Of a stretch of DNA of 64,000 nucleotides, positions 35,086 through 46,318 are shown piece after piece. A program made the position numbers and the translations under genes. The notes below the pieces were generated by a model. The model was not told the DNA's origin. It saw only the letters and a list, made by a program, of their open reading frames with translations, and searched no databases. Source of the DNA: Margaritifera margaritifera (Eukaryota; Mollusca; Bivalvia; Unionida; Margaritiferidae); assembly GCA_029931535.1 (NCBI GenBank), contig JAQPZY010001625.1, positions 248,001-312,000 on the forward strand, given 5' to 3'. Every line of letters starts with the position of its first letter. Within the stretch, counting starts at the first letter, position 1.

Positions 35086-35700
35086 ATACTTAGTGTGGCA
35101 AGTTCACAAGTAATGTATACTTAGTCAAAATTTAGCTATTTACTATGATGTTGCTTTTCATAACCATTAATTTCAGTACCTAGGCAGACACCAAAGTTTG
35201 GCTAAATGTATGCTTAGCCAAAATTTGGCTATTGGCTGTAATGTCTGTCTTCATAGTTGATATGTATGGCTCCTAGGTAAACCACATTTTAGCTAAATGT
35301 ATGCTTAGTCATAATTTGGCTATTGGCTGTAATGTCTATATGTATGGGTTCTAGGCAGAAACCAGATTGTGGTCAAATGTATGTTTAGCCCAAAATTTGG
35401 TTATTGTTTGCAATGACTTTTTGTATAACCTACATGTATGGCTGTTAGAAACCAAAATCAGGATAACTGTATGATTAGCCAAATTTGGCTATCCATGTCA
35501 TTGTCTCTTTCCATAACGTACATGTATGACTTTTAGGCAGAAACCAAAGTTTGTATAAATGTATCCTTAGCCCAAATTTGGCCATTGGCAGCAATGTCTC
35601 TTTTGTATAACCTAAAGGTATGGCTTTTAGAAATCAAATTTTGGATAAATGTATGTTTAGCCAAATTTGGCTAGCCAATGTAATGTCGATGTGTATCATA
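35086..35700. repeat. roughly 95-bp degenerate tandem repeat
   Basis: About seven diverged units built on AAATTTGGCTATTGGCTGTA, ATGTATGGCTTCTAGG and CAGAAACCAAA. D2 retains only about three units before its homology ends (62670-62966), so the right duplication breakpoint lies inside this repeat. Confidence 0.75.
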
Positions 35701-36287
35701 ATGCTTTGAACTCTGGGATTGGATGTAAAATAACATGGTTGCAACATCCGTCTCTTATTAAATGATGGAGATGAAAAATTCTGGTACAGTTGTGATAATT
35801 GCAGTAACAGTTCTGTAAAAAGCAATGATAAAGTCAACCAAAAATATATAGGATCTTTGGAAATCTTTAGTGATTTATGACCTGCCATAAACTGGGAATG
35901 ATTTCTGTTGCACAACCCAATATGATCTCATTAATATACTGAAAAAAGTCTTTCTTTGCGTATTTGATAAAAGGAGTCTATGATCTTCAACCTTGGCAAA
36001 ATGTATGAAGTTTTAAATACTTATGTATTATTATATGGACAATTAGTGGCAAGATACTTTTTCCTATACTTTTCTATGTAATGATCCTTGCACGGGGATA
36101 GATCTTCAACTTAGAGTAGCGCAAGAAAATGCACACCAACCCGTACATGTTTAAGAGAGTTTCTATTGCTTAAAGCTATGTAACAAAAATCAGGTTTTTA
36201 CAAATTAAATACTTCAACATATCAGAAGTGATCATCCATAAATTATCATTTATTTAGTATGTTATTACTTTAACTTATTTTTTCCAG

Positions 36288-36390
36288 GTTCAAAATACTT
36301 TTGTCAGAAGAGGAAAGTCAGCGAAACAATGATCTCAGGAAATCTGTGTCACCCTCTCCAGCCCCTTCATCTGCCTCCTCCTCCTCCTGA
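36288..36390 (+). CDS. terminal coding exon of an unidentified gene
   Basis: The acceptor TTATTTTTTCCAG precedes 36288. The exon completes a split codon with G and then reads 33 codons to TGA at 36388-36390. It contains LLSEEESQRNNDLRKSVSPS and ends in a proline/serine-rich tail (SSASSSS). Composition and clean splice context suggest real coding sequence. It lies outside both duplications and is single-copy. Its upstream partner must end with two bases of a codon; the zinc-finger exons end in phase 0 or at a stop, so they do not fit. The family is not recognised. Confidence 0.5.
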
Positions 36391-36713
36391 ACCTTCTGGA
36401 CCAATTTTAGCATAATCAACAACAACAACAGTGACAACATCAGGCAGTGACAGCAACAAATAATTAGACAGGAAATGACATCAGAATAATTAAGAACGAA
36501 AGTACAGTTTGTAACTTTACTATTTGACATTAAGAATGGTTGTCTAGTTGTTTATAATTTACCTATAAATCATACATGTACTATATCATACTACTATCAT
36601 ACATGTATTAAATGAGAAATTAAGTTAAGGTCTACTGATCAAACTGTTTTACTATGTAAATATAAGAGCAACTCGTGGATGCTACATCATCGCTGACCAA
36701 TCACGTGACTATA

Positions 36714-37400
36714 TCAGTGTAAAGATGAATTCCGCATCAAAGGTTGCGTTCCACCCGTCTTACCAGATTCAACATCAGAAAGTACAGATGAAAGCTCATC
36801 ATGTGTTATGTAATCTGACTCTCCACCACAGGAGGACTCCTTCCATGTTCCAACAATTTCACTAACTTCCTTGTGGAAATCCTTATGCATATTTTCTAAC
36901 TTCGGACACGAATGCAAAGTTTCAAAGTAGAATGCCCACTGAGCTACAGTATATGCAGGATCGTGATAAACAATATCACTAAATTGCATTTCAAACGATC
37001 TTTTAGATTTCTCTTTTCGTAAATTGATGGCTCTCCAAAACTGATATTCAACTACCTCTGCAAACTTATCAATATCGTCATTTTCTTGTTTAAAATAATC
37101 GGACACACATTTTCTGTGAAGTTTTTGAAAGGTTGTTTTTGCATTTTTGTAATGGGTGAAAAATATATCTTTTTGATCATTAGCTTTTCCATTTTGAACC
37201 CACTCTTGCCTGCTTTTAATCATCGTTTTATGCAATCCCTCCAAATCATTATTCCAGTAGGGCTTTAAGATGGGTTTGAATTTTGAAATTGGAAGGGTAT
37301 TTCTGCTCGCAAGAGCTATAACACGGACTATTTTTTTATGCAATAAATCAATTTGCTTCTTGTTTATTGGAAGAAATATCTTGTCGCATTCTAACAATCA
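36714..37400 (-). pseudogene. LINE ORF2 endonuclease-to-RT linker, segment B copy
   Basis: A 227-codon open frame on the minus strand resembles the spacer between endonuclease and reverse transcriptase in CR1/L2-like LINEs. It has KPYWNNDLEGLH, KSRQEWVQNGK, TTFQKLHRK and EYQFWRAINLRKEKSKRSF, then ELSSVLSDVESGKTGG. It ends just where the reverse transcriptase should start. The loss is therefore on the 3' side, unlike ordinary 5' truncation. 36391-36713 holds no other feature. Confidence 0.75.
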
Positions 37401-37439
37401 GTCTAATTCTTGCACATAGTCATATCTTTTGTTAGGGTC

Positions 37440-38290
37440 AGCTTTTTTCCAATTGTACTTCAAACGATTATAAGACTGAAATTCAAAAGATCCAAAATAT
37501 AGGTCTGTGATTTGAAAAAAAAATGTAAAGCATCATCATCAATTATCATTGTCTCTATGACCATATCTATCTTTGAAGTATCAAAAATGTTGTGATTAAT
37601 TAGAGACTTACTTGCACCAGAATATGAAACATGAGCTGCTGGGACCTTCGCAAAAGTCAACAGTGCTCAAAGAAAATAAATTGTTGCAAACCAAAAGAGA
37701 CTGCAACATTTTATTTCTCGTGTCCTTTGTGTACGAACATGGATTGGAGTTAAAAATCACCCATAAGGATAACAATACCATGCTCTAAATAGATATTGTA
37801 GAGACCGTGCAGTTTTTCTATATAATTAGAGTAGATTACAGTAGGATATCCATGATACGTTAGGTAGACCTGAATGAAAAATATAAAAGTATTATAAGCT
37901 AATCTTAATCTGATGCCAACTATGTGATCATCATCTATTTCTCAAAGATTAATATCATTATTGTATTTAGTATGCCACAAGATGACCAGACCACCCTTTC
38001 CACGGATTCGGCGTAAAGGCCAAATCGTATCCTGGTCAGCAGTGGCAGTAGACAAATAGTTAGCATCGACAGAGTCTAAGAACCCAAGTTGTTTCTGAAA
38101 TAACCAATGTTCGGAAATGCCACATATATCAATATGTTGTTCTGATAGTACCTAAGATAAAAAGCACTTGACATAATGCCTGTGGCATTCCATGAAAGTA
38201 TATTTAGATTCAAACCAACCATACTTATGTTCGATAATGGCAAACTAACGAGTAGAATACAGGGAATTGACACAAGTGCTTATTTAATAG
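37440..38290 (-). pseudogene. LINE endonuclease domain, broken
   Basis: The start of an apurinic-type endonuclease is visible on the minus strand near 38210 (LNILSWNATGIMSSA), followed by a variant of the glutamate-containing strand. The end of the domain is at about 37640-37500 (SYSGASKSLINHNIF, FFKSQTY). Stops and frame changes lie between. It is directly upstream, in element orientation, of the linker frame. Confidence 0.65.
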
Positions 38291-38439
38291 ATTCTTTCTG
38301 GTAATAACCATCATTATTCCATACATTATCAGAATAATTAAGAACAAAAGTACAGTATGTAACTATTTATTTTTATTTCATTGCTTATTAGTTAACCATT
38401 GTCAGCAATAAACTGCTTTGGGCCAAAATGACTTTTCTG

Positions 38440-39000
38440 AAAACTTCTCTAGGTCTGAAGAGTATTTTACATTTATTCTAGCTAAAATGTAGCCTGGTCA
38501 TTTGCTTTTCATAATTCTTATATAGGTAGGATCAAAACCACGTTTGACAAGAAATTTGTAAATTGCATCTTTATTTACTGAGGGATCAATGTTACCTACA
38601 AAGAATTTTTTGGTTCGAATTCTGAATGCTCCAATGAAACCATTATTATCATTATCAGCTAATTCAAGATCATTACAATCCTTATCACCATCTTCGTTCT
38701 GCATACCCTGATGCTTTTCGACTTTGTGACTTGAAGAAATTGTAATTCTGACAGGAATACTTGAAGCAACCATGAACATTAATGCCACATAAACTATGTG
38801 TGGCAAAATTGGGCATATTTCTAACTGAATCTTTGACAGCATTGTTAGAAACTATACCCTCGGATATATCTCCCTCGGAATCTATTTCTATAACATGTTG
38901 ATTTGTCTTATTGTTGCACTGGTCAGTGAGTGCTTGACTGTAAGTCTCTGAGGATATGTTCCTGCAATACTTTGTGTTGTTCACATTTGAATCATGCTTA
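38440..39000 (-). pseudogene. LINE ORF1-like remnant
   Basis: Two overlapping minus-strand frames, 38984-38685 and 38842-38498, encode an acidic stretch (EDGDKDCNDLELADNDNNG) and then FFVGNIDPSVNKDAIYKFL. The latter resembles the RRM-like C-terminal part of LINE ORF1 proteins. A frameshift separates the two. Position upstream of the endonuclease fits a LINE order ORF1-EN-linker. Confidence 0.55.
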
Positions 39001-40249
39001 GATGCTTAGTAACTGAACTTTGCAACCCTTTTGACGTACTAGCTCTTGTAGTCGAAGTTGTGCTATACCATTAGCTATACCACTGTGGCCACTAAAAACT
39101 AGAGAATTTGTACCATATTCTATTAGAATATCATGGCTGTGCTTTCATTAGATTGTTTCATATCTGTTGCTAACCTTGTATATACCGTTTTGATGACCTT
39201 TTTGTCTAAAATAAAGACTTGTACTTACTTTATTTTACTGGCCCCTAATGTCAAAATCATAATATATAGATATTTACTTAGGTATTAACTTGTGCAAGCG
39301 ATACACATACGGTTCTGAGCGCGGATGCATCTCATCAAATATTCAAGTATAAGTACTTTACATAGGAAGCAGTTCTTAGGCTTTAAAATACACATATAAA
39401 AAGATGTTAGATTATGAAACCTAAGGAGCAAGAGATGCTCAACGATATACATGAAGATATTTGTATGTTTATATACATGTATGAAGCCTAAGGATCAAGA
39501 GACGCTCAACGAAATACATGATGATATTTGTATGTTTACAGACATGAAGGAAACCTATTATTTAAAATTTGGATGTGTACAAACACAAATTTGGAAGCTG
39601 GTTCCCTGCACAGATGCAAGAATGCAAGCGGTACTACATAACAGAGTTCAAGCAATCTTTGATTTATATGAAGCAGCACAACGTTAAAGAGCTGCATGAT
39701 ATTCGTTCATTGATACTGAACATAGAATTAAAAATATCTTAGTGAAGATATTGACTATAGCAAGATAATATATTTACTTCTTTTAGTTCCTGGTGAGGAT
39801 GTTATGATCGATGATGTAAATGCCCATATTCTACATGTTATCAACACAAGATTTAAAAAGAGAGACGTGAATTTGTATGGGACTATTAAGATCTTTCTAC
39901 TTTGTAATTTCTTCTGATATCTGTATGCAAGACTTACCTATAAATTGTGTATATATTCTAGAAGCAGAGGTGTTGGTTCCTGGCGAGGATGGTATGAGGA
40001 AGCCTGCAAGACCAAATAGACTTAGATCCATTGTTACATGGAATCGTATGTAGGATGTCGGTTTTTATCTATAGTAATCGAGGATTCTAAAAGAGAAATC
40101 GTAGCCACTAATTCTACCTTAATTTTGTGCAAACAAATATACTCTCTAAGGTACAGTAGCTCGTGCAATTATTTAATTCCTGGCATGGATACATTTAAAT
40201 GAGAGGGAGAGAAAGGCGGATATTAGGGGTTTGTGGTATTCACGGTTGA

Positions 40250-40405
40250 CAGTGCTGGATTACCCAATAGGCAGACTAAGCACATGCAAAAACAGGGGCA
40301 CTAAAAAAAAAAGAGAAATTACAGGTTTTTTGTTTGAATTACATTGGGGGTGGGACCATAATCTTTTCAGTGCTTAGGGCCCCTAAAGGTCTTAATCCGG
40401 CTCTG
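40250..40405. mobile_element. hAT-like MITE, segment B copy
   Basis: Same element and site as 18014-18213, with ACGGTTGA (40242-40249) and ACCGTTGA (40406-40413) flanks. Shorter by about 44 bp through internal deletions. Confidence 0.75.
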
Positions 40406-40790
40406 ACCGTTGACGACAGAGAGAGAGAGAATACATAAAGACTTTCAGGGTCACTGTTGATGTAATATTGGAACAGTCATCCATTTTTTGTTTTTTTTTC
40501 TAGTTAAAGAAGTCTATTCTACATAGTAGTTCTATTATAAAGTCGTGACAATACATTTATAAGAGTGTTTCTTTTTGTTTTTATGTTGGTGTCTTTGTAT
40601 ATAATGTTTTGAAGACATTTTTTGTCTAAAATAATGAATTTTAGCTTAGTTTTCTTAACTGGCTCTTAAATTTCAAATCATAAAGTAAAGAAATTACCTT
40701 TCGCAATTACATCTGGAGTGATACATAATTATACGAATTTCATGGTTCTAAGCACGGATGCATGTCTGCATGTCTTGAAACATACATGGT

Positions 40791-42564
40791 TGTAAGGGTG
40801 CAAATTTCTGTTGATGTATTCGGTAGAGCGCATTTAGTTTGGCAGAGAACGATTAATTAAATTTATGAGGAAAGATACCGTATTAAATTGCTAGACTACG
40901 ATGGTTTTAATGTCCCTGTCTGGGGGCGAGATTTTTTTTTAAATTAAGCCTTCAATGTAGCCCTAACGGTAAGAAGGTTATTTGGAGGTCTAGATATCAA
41001 AAATGTCAAAGTTGAGAGTTTGCAGGACTAGATGTGAAGCAAGTGGAAGTAGGATTATCTTTTGAAATTCTCCAGAATTGGTTATTTAAAAATCTACTGT
41101 TATGCTGACCACGATAGGCATGTATTTATAAAAGGCGGTAGATATGTTTAATATGATTGGCTACGCTAAATAAGAGGTGTGTTTCCCAGATGAAATTTCA
41201 TGTTTTAAATATTCCACATCGCAAAATTTAATCAGTCTAAGTTTTCCTGCGAAAGGCTGAGATCTTGACTCCTTGAGGATAAGGCGAAATTCTCTCGTGT
41301 AAACAATTGTTCAAGGGACAGGTGTCTGGCAGTGAGGGACACAATTCTGGTGGTAGAAGCGAGCGAGTCTCGAAAGCACAAGGTATTTGCATCAATCTCA
41401 TATAATTCGTTGATATCAATATAATTATTTGTTTGAATTTATTTGTTTAAATTCATACATCAGTTTCTTGATATGAGTATAACTATTTTGTTTGAGTTCA
41501 TTTGTCTGAATTCGTACAATAATCTTCTTTATATGAGTTTGACGAATTGTTTGAATATATTGTCTTGATTGTTATAGGAATCATGTATTCTAAGAATTTC
41601 ATGCATTACTTTATTTGATATGAGTTGCGAGAATCTGTGTGAATTTACAGATCTTAGATGATTTCATGTATGATAAAGACTTGAGTGAGTATTCACTGAA
41701 ATTAATGTAGTTAAGCCATGAAGTGAATTTCATTGATTCATTTGTATAATTAAGATGGGAACTGAAACTGTTATGTCTCGTGTGATGTTAACGTGAGTTA
41801 GTGATGAAATAGCCGTTAGAAAATACATTAATCTTCTGAAACTAGGTTTGTTTATGGTCTGTCAGGCTTGGCCTGACCAGATAGCCTTTGGTATCTGTTT
41901 GAATTCCGATAGGACGATATCTGACGTAACGAGAGTGGAGTAATGTTCTACTCCCAGTAGGATATTTGACAGAATATTTAGGTTGCTTCTCTGTTTATTT
42001 TGAAAGGGGAAATAGCTCCATCCACCTACCTACCTATTCACATATCCACCAACCTACCTACCCTCACAAAGTTTGAAGGCCGAAAGAGGCGAGATAAGAG
42101 AGAGAAGGGAAAAAGGGGAGAACGTCAACCTTGACCGGACAGCAGCATTGAATTTGGAGTGATCAGTGATAAGAGGTTATGCAGGCATGCTGGGCAATGA
42201 CTTCGATTGTTTACTTGATTCTATGATGAACCAAGTCTATTGTTTTAAACAGATCGGCTATTTACATAAGTATATTTGTGTTGAAATTCGGTAAATGATT
42301 TATTTAAAAAAGAAGTGTATCTTCCTAATGTTATGTATTATCTCAATTTGTTTTATGTAATTGATTAAATTGTTATATTTCATGTATGTGGCCTCGTGTT
42401 ATTCTGTTCTCTATATCTGCTCAGATCTCTATTTATTCCATCAATAAATTTCATAATTTATTTTATTATTTACTTGATCTGGACAATAACACAGAGGTCG
42501 ATTATCCTCTAGATAACGATAACCAAACAAATCGTACCCCTTGTAATGAGGGGTACCTGCCACA
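40791..42564. mobile_element. solo-LTR-like insertion, 1774 bp, TG...CA, 5-bp target duplication
   Basis: Segment A reads ATCATGGTAACCAGG at 18473. Segment B reads ATGGT (40786-40790), then an insertion starting TGTAAGGGTG and ending CTGCCACA, then ATGGT (42565-42569) and AACCAGG. Terminal TG/CA plus a 5-bp duplication is the signature of LTR retrotransposon integration. With no internal gene it is best read as a solo LTR or a very reduced element. It contains an AATAAA near 42444 and a perfect palindrome, GTCAGGC-TTG-GCCTGAC, at 41861-41877. No coding region was recognised. Confidence 0.75.
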
Positions 42565-44846
42565 ATGGTAACCAGGTCTTGTGTGGTATAATACAAAATA
42601 AAGATGTTGAATGAGGATATCTAAAGAGCAAAAGAAGCTAAATGAATCTACTTGATATTTTTTACGGACATGAATGGAACCCAATATTTCTTACTGGAGT
42701 GTTTGCAACACAAATCTACAAGTTGGTGGAAGATAATATATTAACTTCTTTTGGATCGCAGCTCGAATGTTGAAAGCGATGATGCAAACGACTGTTTATC
42801 ACTCGTTTTCGGCAGGAAATGTGGAAAAGAGACGTGAATTTGTTTGGGACAATAAATTTTTGTCCACGTTCTAACTTGTTTTTGCACATGTATGTGAGAG
42901 GGATCTATACATTTTGTAAACATTCTGCAAATAGAGGTTTTGGTCCCATCCGCGGATGTTTTTGGGGAGAACTGTAACATCTATCGGTACGTGCAGGTAT
43001 GAGTAGAAAAATGGAAGATTGAAGATGAACAATGATAGCTCCCAATTCAGGTGTAATTTTGTGCAAACAAATTTACTCTATAAGAGTGAGAAATGTATGT
43101 GATGATTTTGTCTCGCTGCGCTGATGTATCGTAATGAGAGAGAGAGAGAGAAGGAGCGAGAGACATGTTTTCATATAACTGCCTTCGCTTTAGTCGCGAG
43201 AAGAAAAAAAAATGTCTTTAAATCCTGATCCTCGGTGCACAAAGAATCTTTAATATTACCCTTTACTTAGTGAGACAGAAGTAACATTTATTAGTTGTTT
43301 TTTGTATGTTCTTGTTACAACTCCGCAATAATTGACAGTAAAGGGATATAACTCTTGCATTGGTTCCCAGCGTGGATCTTAGGGGGTACACGAAACACCC
43401 AAATCCATCCAAATCTACCAAATTCACCCAAATCCACCACCAAATCTATCCAAATCCACCCAAATCTACCCCAAATCCACCTAAATATACCTTTTATAAG
43501 CTTCATATACAAAGTATATGTTCTTTAGGTATCGTATATTACACGAAAATATCAGAAGAGTAGATAATTGCAGTAGATGGTAAGAGAATGTCTGTTCTTT
43601 TAATTTACACAAGATAGTTCTTTATTCTTTCTATTCTGAGCTATCGTCTTTAGAATTGTTTTTCAAAAAAACAAAATATTTTGTAATGTTTACAATAAAA
43701 AAAATTTAATATCTTTGACAAACATTTTGAAACTTTTCATAAATCAGGCCAGTATAAAATAGTAATGTATATAAACTGACTCAAGACTTGTATTGATTTT
43801 TCATTGAAATCGTATTTTCATTGCATTATAATATTTAAATACAATAAATAAATTGTGTAAAGAGTTATTGAGGAGTAACATAATAATAAAATATACTTTA
43901 ATGTTATCGTTGAATTTGTGTCTTGTGAGTAAAATCAATAACCAGTAAACCATCTTATTTTATTTTCATTCTAACCTTTGAAAATTTAGCAAATATTAAT
44001 AAACCTAATTATTCCATATAAATAATATATAATCCATTAAATCTTGATTTCTTAATAGAAATGTTTTTACATTGACACATATATGATATAATGACACTTC
44101 CATGTACCCAAAGATCACAGAGTTAGTCAGCATTATATTTTGTCTTCTAGAATGGTAAATTCAATAAATTGGACATAAGACAACAAACGTGCCTTAATTA
44201 TAGCAGCATTGATCAATTCAATGATAGTAATTTGCAGGAACAATAAGTCATTCAATCCTTTGATAGAAGACGGTTATCTTTTCAAACACAGACACATACA
44301 ATTTGTTATGACAATGTTATTGTCTTACTCACAATTGTCAGTTTAAGTCGACTGAACTGCCTTTGGCATAAGATGGTTTAAAAGTTAAGCGATACTGAGA
44401 TTAACCGTTATTAAATGTCGGTTTCCTTTAGCTTTGATGATACACTATAATGGGGAACACACAAAATGCTGAAATATTTTAATGAGAATTAGCGATAAGT
44501 TCATTCAGTGTTCTCCCGAGGGCCATATACCATAGCGGGCCCACTACGCTATCATTTCAAACTCCAATAACCCCGACGCTTTAGAACCTGCTGCTACACT
44601 ATGCTCTTGTGCCGCTATGCTTTGATGTTTCCCACTACCCTTATAAAATTATAAAATTAATCTGTTAAACAAACATCCTGTCACCTAATTCAAAGCCCAA
44701 CTCAAATGACACCTGTTCTTACCTCTTCTGGGGTATTTTATTAAGATAATCCAGGATAATTGCTCACTCACTTAACCATTATCCATTGTACCTGGCTTGC
44801 GTGACCGCCGGTGCGCGACCTTTGGTGAGGGTTTCGTCTGCACCTA

Positions 44847-44900
44847 GTCACGTGATTGGCCAGCAACAATGGAGTCTACTGGTAGTGTGTTATATATATG
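44847..44900 (+). promoter_or_regulatory. candidate hAT transposase promoter
   Basis: GTCACGTGATTGG (44847-44859) combines an E-box, CACGTG, with an inverted CCAAT box. TATATATA follows at 44891-44898, and the first ATG of the transposase lies 65 bases further on. The spacing suits a TATA promoter. Prediction from motifs only. Confidence 0.4.
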
Positions 44901-44962
44901 TCAGTCGTTTTCATTACCAGCCAAAGCAGTTACACCGATTAAATTAAAAATTATTGTGAAAA

Positions 44963-45773
44963 ATGAACACACCACCTTCCAAGAAACGAAAAATTACCCA
45001 GCGCCCGGCTAGTTCCATGTTGGCCTGGTTACGACAATCACAAATTTTTAGTGTCACGAATAGTGGCAGTGATTCTGATTCCGATAGCACCAGCATGATT
45101 TCCAAAAAGAATGATATCAAGAAATGAAGGACGGGATTTAATAATGAATGGAAGACGTTATTCCCTTGGGTTGAAATTGCTGGATCGGATGGTTAAGTTT
45201 TCCATATTGCTAACTTAAGTGAGTGCTGCCCTATTAATTTCTCTTTTCTGTCTATCCAAGTAATAAACGGAACAATTTTTATCTTCCAGTTTTACCTCTT
45301 TTGAAAAGATATAAATAAAAAGTATTCCTTTATAAATATAACTAAAATAATTTCATCCATATTCTTACTTATTATTCAGTGAAGTCATGACCTCAAAAGT
45401 TTATTCCACCCGGTCTATATCAAATTCTTGAAAATAAGACTTTGTAATTACATATATATTTTGCAGGTATGCTGTGTAAATTGTGCTGGAAGAATTTTTC
45501 CATGGTAAATAACTTAATTAGGATTCAGGTATATTTGTCTCTTTTTTGTACATCCATTAATAAATTTTATGTTCCATTTTTTTCAGATTGTGAAAGGTCA
45601 TTCTCCTCAATGAATAGAATAAAGAGTGTTTTAAGAACAGGTTGTCACAGACGGTACTGAACTACGTTATGACAATCAGTACTGAAGGACAATCCTTGAA
45701 AGACTTTAATTGTGATGTTGCAGTCAGTTTATATGGTGAAATGAAGAAAAGACAAATATCATTTATTTAAATT
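44963..45773 (+). pseudogene. internally deleted hAT transposase (TTF finger plus dimerisation end)
   Basis: The frame from ATG 44963 runs 54 codons (basic start PPSKKRKITQR, serine/aspartate-rich SGSDSDSDS) to TGA at 45125. The family-like sequence FNNEWKTLFPWVEIAG continues in frame beyond the stop. After a possible intron (donor-like GTTAAG about 45198, acceptor TTTTGCAG before 45469) comes MLCKLCWKNF, the first Cys pair of a TTF/BED-type finger. Only about 40 codons later in the same frame is CERSFSSMNRIKSVLRTG, the hAT C-terminal dimerisation motif. The catalytic core that normally lies between them is gone. A one-base loss then shifts the frame; the tail to TAA at about 45771 is still readable. 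Non-functional as a transposase. Confidence 0.7.
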
Positions 45774-46110
45774 AAGAAATAAATGAGATATGCATTGTTG
45801 TTACTGTTATAACCTAGGTAAATAAAAAATACTATGTAAATATATGCACTTCTTTTTATTTCATTGATATTAATTTGTTTCATTTTTATGACGTTAACGC
45901 GCGCTTTGTAAAACATTTTATGACCCAAACACGCGTACCCCGATGCTATCAAAAATTTCTGGGGAGATCACCGAGTTCATTGATCTGAAAATATAATTAT
46001 GCCTTTGATAACAAACACAAATATATAAAAAAGAGTTCTCAATGACTGACACATCTATTGCATAAAAGCTCTCATTACATATCATTAAGTTCTCATAATT
46101 TATAACCACG

Positions 46111-46318
46111 ATGGCTTATAAGCGTGTTTCTAGGTTTTCATGTGGTGATTGCAAATTAAGTTGTATCTCTGATTGTATTGCATGTGTAATGTGTTCAAAA
46201 TGGTGAACTTGTTGTATGGTCTGCTCTTGAACTGGATTACATTTGTGTTTCATGTCGTTAGATAAGCGGTGACAGAACAGACTTTGACTATCTGATGCGT
46301 ATGACCCGTTTGAAGCAG
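46111..46318 (+). pseudogene. PHD-like cysteine-rich exon remnant in the long-TIR element
   Basis: From ATG 46111 the frame gives FSCGDCKLSC and then DCIACVMCSKW before a TGA. After a one-base shift it continues to YICVSC and then DFDYLMRMTRLKQ, ending at a consensus donor (CAG|GTAAGT, 46319). The spacing of cysteine pairs, the Trp and the final C-x2-C resembles a PHD finger. It may be part of the gene carried by the long-TIR element. One frameshift and one further stop (TAG) make this copy defective. Confidence 0.4.

Larger units (their letters stand above)
25209..35388 (+). repeat. segment D1, paralogous to D2 (50361-62966)
   Basis: Nearly continuous homology joins this 10.2-kb segment to D2, from GTCATAAAGTCAGCACATA at the left to GTCAAATGTATGTTT at the right. 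It covers introns, retroelement debris and the zinc-finger gene. Differences include a 20-fold minisatellite expansion in D2, a MITE only in D1, a 53-bp retroposed piece only in D2, a roughly 240-bp deletion in D2 (opposite 28675-28915) and a roughly 330-bp insertion in D2 (about 55138-55465). Confidence 0.95.
39358..43382. repeat. segment B, left part, copy of segment A
   Basis: Homologous to 17131-19312, interrupted at 40791-42564 by an LTR-like insertion. The best open piece is at 39451-39687 (78 codons), with KFGCVQTQIWKLVPC and LHNRVQAIFDLYEAAQR; the same words occur damaged in segment A near 17330-17430. I do not recognise the protein. Confidence 0.8.
44506..45973 (+). mobile_element. 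nested hAT transposon, 1468 bp, perfect 8-bp target duplication
   Basis: AGTTCATT lies immediately on both sides (44498-44505 and 45974-45981). Termini CAGTGTTCTCCCGAG and, reversed, CGGTGATCTCCCCAG agree at 12 of 15 positions. Inside are a promoter-like region and remains of a hAT transposase with a TTF/BED-type zinc finger. It inserted into the long-TIR element, so it is the younger of the two. Confidence 0.88.
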
